From assembly GCF_021462225.1 (NCBI RefSeq), contig NC_061795.1:7373501-7437500 (forward strand): a stretch of 64,000 bases of DNA, in the 5' to 3' direction. Positions 55,571 to 64,000 of the stretch are shown here, one piece after another. The stretch comes from Girardinichthys multiradiatus. Its lineage: Eukaryota > Chordata > Actinopteri > Cyprinodontiformes > Goodeidae. The translations under genes were made by a program, and so were the position numbers. The stretch's first letter is position 1, and the number at the start of each line of letters is the position of its first letter. The notes beneath the pieces are model-generated. The model worked only from the letters and a program-made list of their open reading frames with translations, made no database searches and was not told the origin of the DNA.

Positions 55571-56793
55571 AGTTTAATAATAACGTTTAAGAATATTACA
55601 TTTTCAGTTTAACCTATGATAGCACCACTGTTGGGCATTTATTCCTTTACATTAGCATTTGTCTATTCCCCTTAGTTTAGTGTTTCCTTGTGTTTTAGTT
55701 CTGCTTTTCTGTATTAATTAGTTTCTCTCGCTCATTCTCCTGCTTACCTTCTGCCTCAGCTGCTCCACATTATCCTCTGATGGACATCCCTGTATTTAAT
55801 GTCATTTCTCACATTTCCCTCAGTATTTAAGTTCTCTGTTGGTCATTGTTCTTCGCTGGATCCTTCCATTACCTTCCCTGTTGTACTGCATGTTTCTCCA
55901 TCCATGATCCATGTCCTCTTCTCCTTGTGCCATGCTGTACGTTTTTACCTTTTGTCATTATTAAATCCTACTTGCTTTCACCAACTTTCAAAACTCAATA
56001 TTGATATAATATATTCATTATCCAATTAGAAAAATCTTAATATAAATTTAGGTTCAAAGGACTAGAAAGAGATTAAAATTTGTTTACATTTCTGCATGAA
56101 TCAAACAAAGTGCCTTTTATTCAGTCTTCAGTTAATATTAGTGTTCATATTGTCCAGTCATTCACTAAATATTGCAATATGTCTGGAGGGTTTTCTCCTT
56201 ATCTGAATTAGAGAAATTTTATTAATATGAGAAAATCATGTTCTAATTCTACATTTTAAAACTTTCTTATCAAGTTTAAACAATTAAAATATTCCAACAT
56301 CTAAGGAGATTGCAGAAACTACAAAAATTGGGTTGATAACTGTCCAACACTTTATTAAAAACTGGAAGTATAGTGGGCAACCATCATCTTCGAGGAAGAA
56401 ATGTGTTCAAAATAAATCCTGAATTATATTGATCGGTGATTTCTTAAATGTTTGGCCAATCAAATCGGAGAAAAACAACAGTAGAACTCAGAGGCAGGGC
56501 CGTAGCCAGACTTTAAAAAATACTGAGGTCCACCACTCATTATCGCCCTGCTCTTCAGTTAGAATGAAGACCAAAACTTGATTAAAATGAGAGCATTTAT
56601 TTAAAACGTAACTTGAATGTGACATGTATTTGTGTGTGTGCGTGTGTGTGTGAATCCATGGAGCGACATTATCTGAGTCAACAGGGGACTCAGGGCACAA
56701 CCATGATGACTCACTGAAATGACATGAATTAGTTTATATGAATAATGATTTTCACAGTGCGCAAACACATTCAAAACACAAGATTTGAGCATA
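55571..56793. other. No gene recognised
   Basis: AT-rich with a (GT)n at 56632-56652. There are no supported frames. Confidence 0.4.
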
Positions 56794-58385
56794 CAGGTCC
56801 TTCTCAAAATATTAGCATATTGTGATAAAGTTTATTATTTTCCATAATGTAATGATGAAAATTTAACATTCATATATTTTAGATTCATTGCACACTAACT
56901 GAAATATTTCAGGTCTTTTATTGTCTTAATACGGATGATTTTGGCATACAGCTCATGAAAACCCAAAATTCCTATCTCACAAAATTAGCATATTTCATCC
57001 GACCAATAAAAGAAAAGTGTTTTTAATACAAAAAACGTCAACCTTCAAATAATCATGTACAGTTATGCACTCAATACTTGGTCGGGAATCCTTTGGCAGA
57101 AATGACTGCTTCAATGCGGCGTGGCATGGAGGCAATCAGCCTGTGGCACTGCTGAGGTCTTATGGAGGCCCAGGATGCTTCGATAGCAGCCTTTAGCTCA
57201 TGCAGAGAGTTGGGTCTTGAGTCTCTCAACGTTCTCTTCACAATATCCCACAGATTCTCTATGGGGTTCAGGTCAGGAGAGTTGGCAGGCCAATTGAGCA
57301 CAGTGATACCATGGTCAGTAAACCATTTACCAGTGGTTTTGGCACTGTGAGCTGGTGCCAGGTCGTGCTGAAAAATGAAATCTTCATCTCCATAAAGCTT
57401 TTCAGCAGATGGAAGCATGAAGTGCTCCAAAATCTCCTGATAGCTAGCTGCATTGACCCTGCCCTTGATAAAACACAGCTGACACGGCACCCCAGACCAT
57501 CACTGACTGTGGGTACTTGACACTGGACTTCTGGCATTTTGGCATTTCCTTCTCCCCAGTCTTCCTCCAGACTCTGGCACCTTTATTTCCGAATGACATG
57601 CAGAATTTGCTTTCATCCGAAAAAAGTACTTTGGACCACTGAGCAACAGTCCAGTGCTGCTTCTCTGTAGCCCAGGTCAGGCGCTTCTGCTGCTGTTTCT
57701 GGTTCAAAAGTGGCTTGACCTGGGGAATGCGGCACCACCTGTAGCCCATTTCCTGCACACGCCTGTGCACAATGGCTCTGGATGTTTCTACTCCAGACTC
57801 AGTCCACTGCTTCCGCAGGTCCCCCAAGGTCTGGAATCGGCCCTTCTCCACAATCTTCCTCAGGGTCCGGTCACCTCTTCTCGTGTGCGTTTTCTGCCAC
57901 ACTTTTTCCTTCCCACAGACTTCCCACTGAGGTGCCTTGATACAGCACTCTGGGAACAGCCTATTCGTTCTGAAATTTCTTTCTGTGTCTTACCCTCTTG
58001 CTTGAGGGTGTCAATAGTGGCCTTCTGGACAGCAGTCAGGTCGGCAGTCTTACCCATGATTGGAGTTTTGAGTGAAGAACCAGGCTGGGAATTTTAAAGG
58101 CCTCAGGAATCTTTTGCAGGTGTTTAGAGTTAACTCGTTGATTCAGATGATTAGGTTCATAGCTCGTTTAGAGACCCTTTTAATGATATGCTAATTTTGT
58201 GAGATAGGAATTTTGGGTTTTCATGAGCTGTATGCCAAAATCATCCGTATTAAGACAATAAAAGACCTGAAATATTTCAGTTAGTGTGCAATGAATCTAA
58301 AATATATGAATGTTAAATTTTCATCATTACATTATAGAAAATAATGAACTTTATCACAATATGCTAATATTTTGAGAAGGACCTG
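56794..58385 (-). mobile_element. Tc1 family A, copy 4: full length, inactive
   Basis: The 1592-bp element starts CAGGTCCTTCTC and ends GAGAAGGACCTG, with TA at 56792-56793 and 58386-58387. Both long inverted repeats are present. Confidence 0.93.
57071..58057 (-). pseudogene. Tc1 transposase, broken (copy 4)
   Basis: It matches the intact transposase at 4594-5598 from MGKTADLTAVQ (58057) to AKGFPTKY (57071). Lesions are lost bases near 57885-57895 in the GRKRCTRR region, inserted bases near 57733 (GYRWCRIPQ) and a deletion near 57478 that removes the segment around VSAAGVGPL. The catalytic FSDES, FQHDLAPAH and PIENLW motifs survive in separate frames. Confidence 0.9.
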
Positions 58386-58387
58386 TA

Positions 58388-59439
58388 CTTCTTACCTCTG
58401 TACTCACTCTCACCTGTCTCTCCTGACAAATCAAAAACATAGCCTAAAGTGATACTTTCATCCTGCCTAAGGCTGTCTTTAAGTCTGAATTCATTTTAGA
58501 TTTGACTCACTGAAATATTTTTCTAAAAGAACACAAATATAAATAGTGTGCTTTATTAAGTAATACACACATTTAATATTGAAACTGTATTTTTGTACTG
58601 TATTCTTTGCAGTTAAATTTAGCCTGGATATCACTGTTATAACTTAACACATCTATCCGTGGTCAGTTGTAGTCTAGACTCTAGAGTGAATGTAATAAAG
58701 GCCAATCAGTTTTTGTTTGTTTTGAACAACACAGGGACATGGGTCCTAGCAATGTATCCTGGCTGGAGTGGATATACAGCAACCGCCTATTTAATGTTTT
58801 TATCCTCTTTTATCCTCCTAAAATAAACTAAGGATCTATGTTCATTTATAAAACCAGTAAAAACAAAGTCAAACTTAAAAAAAAAGAAACAAAAAAAGGC
58901 TGGAATTGAAGTAGAATATTTTTAGCAAGTTACCTCTGTTATGTTTTTCCATCAGCTGCACTCTTCTTCTTCTGGTCATTATTTTAGCAGTAGGGTATGC
59001 AAAGCTGCACTCTTCTTCGTAAACATTTAGTTTGGCTGCCTTACACAGTTGTAGCGCCTCCTACAGCAACCTGGTGGAGCTACTCAAAGAATCACTACTT
59101 CGAAAGCAATGTTTTGATAAATTTTTTATTATATGCCCAGCAGAAAAACACGGAGATCCGGACCTCTGTGTCCTCAATGGTAGCCGCGGCCATGCTCAGG
59201 GGTATGTTTAATAGAGAAAGAAGGAGCATTTCCATACGCACAATGCAATGTGAACTCAAGGGATTGGGACCGAACCGTTGTGTATACATAAGAAAACCAC
59301 TGATCAGAGTGTGTGACCTTTTCTGTTGGTAGTGACTTTTTTGTTGGTCTGAAGTGTAAGTGCCTCAGCTGTCAGAACTGCAGTCTATACGTTACATAGC
59401 ATCCTCATTTCACTTTTCATTACGTGAAGAGTTCTGACT
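58388..59439. other. No gene recognised
   Basis: A + strand frame at 58997-59332 is of low confidence and looks like part of an unidentified dispersed repeat. Confidence 0.35.
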
Positions 59440-60745
59440 TGTCAATGACCGGCCAGGCGCACAGGACCCAGAGACCCACTGAGACCAGCAGGCCCTAGCA
59501 GATTCACCCAGCCCCATCCCTTCCCTGACCATTGAAAATAAGCTAGTGACTGTTTACAAACCCATCTCACCCAGCCAATACACCCAATCCCTAGTCTACC
59601 AAGCATTCGCCACTAAGGCCACCAGTCTACTAATGATGGGAACTTTGTCTCTTTTCAGAGAGACGGCTCTTTTGGCTCAGGTCCTGAAGAAGAGCTGGCT
59701 CTTTCAACTCCGGAGCGGCTCTTTATTCAGGATCTCGGTTAGTCCTGTTTTACCTTAACATTGCAAAACGTAATGGTTTGTGAGTTGAAAACCCTTTTGT
59801 GTTCAGTGTTTTTATGAGAAGCCTTGTAACCTGATTTTGTGTATTTATTCTGTTACAAAACCATTCTTACTTTTGTTTAATATTTTAATCAAACTTTTTT
59901 AATGCAGAAATTAACAAAAAACTGTAAAAACATTCCACAGAATACAACCAGAACCAAACTCAGGAAAGTAGTATTACTATGTCCTCAGTGCAGGTTTACA
60001 TTCAGAAAAATCAGATGCTTCAGCTTGGATGGGCTGATCCGATTTCTTTTCTCCATAAAGATCTGAACTCACACACTCCTCACTGCTGTCTCAATTGTAA
60101 TAAGGTGTCTTCCCCTTTTCTGTTTTTATTTAATGGTATAATCCTATATCCTCTGTGATTGGTTGCATGGCCATCATGCTGGCCAATCATAAAGTTCTGC
60201 CAAGCAAATCTGGGGCTTAGCAGTGTGAGAGCTAAGCAGCAAAAGGAAAAAAAACGTACTCAATGCGAGATGGCTCTTCTGATTCACTACAAAGCATCGG
60301 CTCTCAGAGCCACATCTTTTGTGCTGGAAACATCACTATAGTCTACCTGCCAGTCTATTGTGCCAGTCCCTGATGCCCCCTTAACCAGACCAAATGCAGA
60401 CCCTAAGTCGCCAGTGGCCTTTGCCCCAAACCTACCCGCACCAGTCAGGAGCAGAAGTGGGCCAAGCAGGTGGGTACAGTAATCAACGACCCACCCCTAC
60501 CCCAGCTGCTGATGACTGCTGCACCCCACTTCCAAAATCAACCCCCACACCAAACCGGACACACCACTATCCCAGACAGGACATAAAATCCTACTCCAAC
60601 CAAAGACAATGCGACCGCCAATTCCAACGCCCACGTAGCCCCCGTACCCAACATCCAGGTGGCATGGTCTATTCCCATGTGATGTATTTAATTATTTAAG
60701 ACCAGATCAATTGAAATTCATTCCTTTTTCTCTTGCAAGTGTAAC
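59440..60745 (-). mobile_element. Tx1/L1-like LINE 3' UTR, split by a hAT element
   Basis: C-rich (+ strand) sequence at 59440-59630 and 60339-60745 is the reverse complement of a LINE 3' UTR like the one at 36660-37060. Both copies share the junction tgatgtatttaattatt...agacca. No ORF2 codons remain to the right beyond about 60745. Confidence 0.6.
59631..60338. mobile_element. Non-autonomous hAT element with subterminal repeats
   Basis: It starts TAATGATGGGAAC and ends GAAACATCACTA, an inverted match. It is flanked by 8-bp duplications cagtctac (59623-59630) and tagtctac (60339-60346), 7 of 8 matching. GGCTCTTT or its complement recurs near both ends (59663, 59692, 59714; AAAGAGCC-like at 60270-60310). 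There is no transposase frame. Confidence 0.75.
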
Positions 60746-61939
60746 ACAGTAGTGAGGAATATTCAATAAATGAACTAGTGTGCCAATAGGTTCGGCTATA
60801 GGAGCACGGTGGTGGGTTTAAATGAGACACAGAAGCAGTAATGTGAACTTAAAGAACACACCGGTTTTAGTGAATTAAATAATAAATTGGACACAGATTT
60901 ACAACACTTATACAATTATGAAAAGAAAATTACAAAATATTTACTACCTGAAATATCAATAATACATGGCTAAGTGTGAGTTCTCAGTCTTAAACTGGTT
61001 TGGGTGCACCCTGTTAACCTGACTTCTAAACCATTGTAGAATGCAAATTACTCAAATTCAGTTCCAATTCAAGTCCAAATGCAACCACCATTCACATGAG
61101 GAGAATTTCGTACACAACAGCTTGTCATACTGTCCCAAATGAAAATAATGTTCGAATGATACAGTCCGATAATTCCTGGGGTGAAAGATTAAAAATGAGA
61201 AAATGTCAGTCAGTAGTCTTGCGCATAACAGGCTGTGTGTGAATTGTGGATGAAACAGGCCTACCACACCACAGGGTGCAGCAGAACTCATAAAATGGAA
61301 AGGACAGAATCCAAGTCTCTCTAAATCCAGCTGGGAAAGCTCGCCATCTAATTCACTGGAGGAATCCACCTTAGGAAAAATCCAGCATAAAAAACCTGAC
61401 CTATCAACAGACTTTTCAGGAACCCAACAGCAAATAAGAGCTAACAAGGCTATCAAAATAACTCCAACAGTCCTCTTTAAAGTCGGCAGAAAAATGAAAC
61501 GCTGGTTCGTTCACTCACTTCAACTACTTTCCAACTCAGAAACCAGTTGATAACCGGTGAAACTATACTGCAGGACGATCTGTTGCAAGTTTATATCCAG
61601 TACTTTTCCCGTCTTGAACTACACAGACTATGCTGCACAGCACATGTCGGCATGTCACTACACCCACAACACTGCTGCAGACACGGAGAAGAAGGGCGGG
61701 ACTTACAACAGCTGCATTCCAATTAGTTGAAAAACCCTGGAAAGTTTCCCCACCTCTGTTTGCTTAAAGAGGTACGCTAATTTTACGTGGGTTACACAAG
61801 CATACATTCTCTCCATACAAACATATTCAGATGCCAAGTTTTTAAAAGAAATTAAATTTAATATTTATATTTAATAATATATATTCTGTTTATTCTTCCT
61901 GACCTGAGTATTGCTTTTTTCGCAAGAAGCATGTGGGAT
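60746..61939. other. No gene recognised
   Basis: A reverse-strand frame at 61058-61456 has no domain I recognise. Confidence 0.4.
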
Positions 61940-62250
61940 TTATTTTATCAAACAGATTTTCTTATTAGGATGTGGCAAAATTGCTTCTAAAGTTTTTAGT
62001 TTCTGTTCTTTTTTGAATTCAGTTGATTTTTCTTTTTTGTGTAAAGAATAACAAATTATTTTGCTGTGCAGAACAACTTTTGCTGCCTCCCAGAGGACAC
62101 CAGAAAAGATATTAGGCTGATCATTCAAATAATTGGTCCACTCTCCTGTGATGGACAAGCAATCTGTCCAGGGTGTACTCCGTCTCTCACCCACTGAACC
62201 TGGAGATAGGCATCTTTAAACCCTCAGCACATACACTGCTTTATAGTATC
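61940..62250 (-). mobile_element. Tx1/L1-like LINE ORF2 fragment with SINE piece
   Basis: The reverse strand encodes GVLWEAAKVVLHSKIICYSL and KKEKSTEFKKEQKLKTLEA, the region just after the endonuclease in L1-type ORF2. At 62135-62225 a + strand piece of family-S SINE (gtgatggacaagcaatctgtccagggtgtac) is fused to it. Confidence 0.6.
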
Positions 62251-62402
62251 AACTGACTGCAAGTTGTGAAGAGCAGATGATCTGCTGAGCCAGTCTAACT
62301 CTGTGTTCAGAGGTTAAAATCTCCTCCCACCACAAGTGCTGTGCCAGTCTGACTTGAAAGGACTGAAGAGAGACTGTGATAAAAGTTGGAGTCATCCACA
62401 TG

Positions 62403-62700
62403 TAAGGATTATGATTATTGATAAATTAATATTTATCAATTTTTTTTTAATCAAAATTCAGAAAAATAATTTCTTAACCATTGCTTATGAATAGAAATCA
62501 GAGATGTCCTCTGGTGTTTTGATTATGGGCTCAAAGCCCTTAATAATTCATTAATATTTGATAATTTTTACCCAAACCATGCTAAATGTCACTGTTTAAT
62601 TAACCGCTTCACTGAAGGTGGAGTAACTTTGACCTTATTTTGACAGATTAATCACTCTTGCATGAAATAAACACAAATGCTTCCCATATATATATATATA
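62403..62700 (-). mobile_element. LTR fragment, reverse orientation (family P)
   Basis: The reverse strand ends ATAATCCTTACA at 62403 and shares about 290 bp with the ends of the LTRs at 31158 and 41458. It is cut at a short (TA)n before the Tc1 element at 62703. Confidence 0.75.
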
Positions 62701-62824
62701 TACAGTACAGACCAAATGTTTGGACACACCTTCTCATTCAAAGAGTTTTCTTTATTGCCATGACTATGAATATTGTAGTTTCACACTGAAGGCATCAAAA
62801 CTATGAATTAACACATGTGGAATT

Positions 62825-63771
62825 ATATACTGAACATATATACTGGTCATTGTCCTGTTGAAAAATAAATGGTGGTCCAACTAAATGCAAACCGGATGGA
62901 ATAGCATGCCGCTGCAAGATGCTGTGGTAGCCATGCTGGTTCAGTATGCCTTCAATTTTGAATAAATCCCCAACAGTGTCACCAGCAAAGCACCCCCACA
63001 CCATCACACCTCCTCCTCCATGCTTCACGGTGGGAACCAGGCATGTAGAGTCCATCCGTTCACCTCTTCTGCGCCGCACAAAGACACGGTGGTTGGAACC
63101 AAAGATCTCAAACCTGGACTCATCAGACCAAAGCACAGATTTCCACTGGTCTAATGTCCATTCCTTGTGTTCTTTAGTCCAAACAAGTCTCTTGTGGTTG
63201 TTGCCTGTCCTCAGCAGTGGTTTTCTAGCAGCTATTTTACAATGAATGCCTGATTCACAGTCTCCTCTTAACAGCATACAGATGTTGCAAATGCACCTTT
63301 TTTATTAGATATGTGTATATTGTACATTGTAAATTGTAAATTTGTATATTCTGTAATGCAAAAACAGAGCAAAGTGTACCGGAGGCAAATTACTTGTTTG
63401 TATGTACGAACTTGGCAATAAAGCTGATTCTTATTCTGATTCTGATTCTGAATAGTTGTTCTAGTGATGTGTCAGCTGCTAGAACTCTGTGTGGCATTGA
63501 CCTGTTCTCTAACCTGAGCTGCTGTTAACCTGTGATTTCTGAGGCTGGTGACTCGGATGAACTTATCGTCCATAGCAGAGGTGACTCTTGGTCTTCCTTT
63601 CCTGGGGCGGTCCTCATGTGAGCCAGTTTCTTTGTAGCGCTTGATGGTTTTTGCGACTGCACTTGGGGACACTTTCAAAGTTTTCCCAATTGTTTGGACT
63701 GACTGACCTTCATTTCTTAAAGTAATGATGGCCACTCGTTTTTCATTACTTAGCTGCTTTTTTCTTGCCAA
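62825..63771 (-). pseudogene. Tc1-like transposase, family D, N-terminal and central parts
   Basis: Start MARKKQLSNEKRVAIITLRN at 63771 with helix-turn-helix (QTIGKTLKVSPSAVAKTIKR) and a GRPR-like RPRKGRPRV. It is interrupted near 63452 by a LINE tail. It resumes with CESGIHCKIAARKPLLRTGN, SVLWSDESRFEIFGSN (first Asp), GGGGVMVWGCFAGDTVGD and PPFIFQQDND (second Asp). The reading then runs into the terminal repeat; the catalytic Glu and C-terminus are deleted. Confidence 0.85.
63280..63452 (+). repeat. LINE 3' tail insertion (ATTCTG repeats)
   Basis: The segments gtaccggaggcaaattacttg and acttggcaataaagctgattctta, followed by (ttctga)n, are the typical 3' end of a CR1/L2-type LINE, inserted in the transposase gene above. 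The left end is approximate. Confidence 0.65.
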
Positions 63772-63971
63772 AGCAAAAGGTGTCTACTTTGAAGAACCTA
63801 GAATATAAGACATATTTTCAGTTGTTTCACACTTTTTTGTTCAGTATATAATTCCATGTGTTAATTCATAGTTTTGATGCCTTCAGTGTGAAGCTACAAT
63901 ATTCATAGTCATGAAAATAAAGAAAACTCTTTGAATGAGGTGTGTCAAACTTTTGGTCTGTACTGTATATA

Positions 63972-64000
63972 CAGGTCCTTCTCAAAAAATTAGCATATTG
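63972..64000. mobile_element. Tc1 family A, copy 5: first 29 bases (cut by window edge)
   Basis: CAGGTCCTTCTCAAAAAATT and the following agcatattg match the outer terminal repeat of the other family A copies. TA precedes it at 63970-63971, only 4 bases after the end of the family D element's TA. Confidence 0.85.

Larger units (their letters stand above)
62703..63965 (-). mobile_element. Tc1-like element, family D, internally deleted
   Basis: It starts CAGTACAGACCAAATGTTTGG and ends CAAACTTTTGGTCTGTACTG, with TA at 62701-62702 and 63966-63967. The part of the transposase after the second catalytic Asp is missing, and a LINE tail is inserted. Confidence 0.88.

Noticed and set aside
60394..60699. 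Proline-rich 101-residue protein on +
   Set aside because: Same LINE 3' UTR repeat as at 36661-37023; not coding.
41056..64000. Further grm8 exons
   Set aside because: I looked for the continuation of the ligand-binding domain and the seven-helix region on + and saw none; introns in this gene family are very long.

Overview
This window is vertebrate nuclear DNA, almost certainly from a ray-finned (teleost) fish. Coding sequence is split by introns with GT/AG borders. Most of the 64 kb is interspersed repeats of types typical of teleosts: several Tc1/mariner families with TA target duplications, Rex1-, Rex3- and L2-like LINEs, Tx1/L1-like LINEs, PIF/Harbinger, hAT elements and MITEs, tRNA-derived SINEs, and retroviral or other LTR elements. 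There is no bacterial-type gene organisation and no CRISPR array.

Only two pieces of ordinary host genes are clear, both on the + strand. At the left edge (1263-1632) lie the last two coding exons of a bile acid-CoA:amino acid N-acyltransferase-like gene (baat). They carry the catalytic-His segment and are followed by poly(A) signals. At 40310-41055 lies the exon that starts the protein of a group III metabotropic glutamate receptor, best matched to grm8: signal peptide plus the start of the glutamate-binding domain. A GC-rich, CRE-containing block at 24640-25297 may be its promoter and first non-coding exon, but this is inference. The rest of grm8 would lie beyond the right edge; nothing after 41055 looks like another exon.

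Layout. 1-454: end of a Tc1 copy. 455-1912: baat tail. 1913-2650: old reverse-strand LTR. 2665-6780: decayed Harbinger element with a Myb/SANT-like gene (+) and a HARBI1-type transposase (-), interrupted by a hAT MITE and by a Tc1 copy with an intact 334-residue DD34E transposase. 6780-14268: reverse-strand endogenous retrovirus remnant (env, integrase end, long non-coding stretch, leader, LTR). 14269-16780: rearranged Rex3-like LINE carrying a second small retroviral insertion with a 4-bp duplication. 17126-19336: a tail-to-tail pair of decayed spliced genes, one HECT/G2E3-like (+) and one integrase-core-like (-). 20450-30500: Tc1 copies, LINE and retroviral-leader fragments, SINEs, and the GC-rich block. 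30850-34292: SINEs, an LTR and a Tc1 copy. 36420-38900: L1-like LINE split by a Tc1 element. 39813-41456: solo LTR, grm8 exon, SINE. 41458-42821: long LTR. 44560-47935: L2-like LINE split by Tc1, itself split by a solo LTR. 48060-55275: L2-like LINE with a Rex1-like LINE inside ORF1. 56794-64000: Tc1 copies, L1 fragments and a hAT element.

The most unusual feature is the convergent HECT/integrase-core pair at 17.1-19.3 kb. Its poly(A) signals overlap and both partners are damaged in the same way as the surrounding mobile DNA, so it may be a remnant of a two-gene mobile unit. The nested insertions give relative ages for much of the window. All family names come from recognising conserved motifs by eye; no database search was run.
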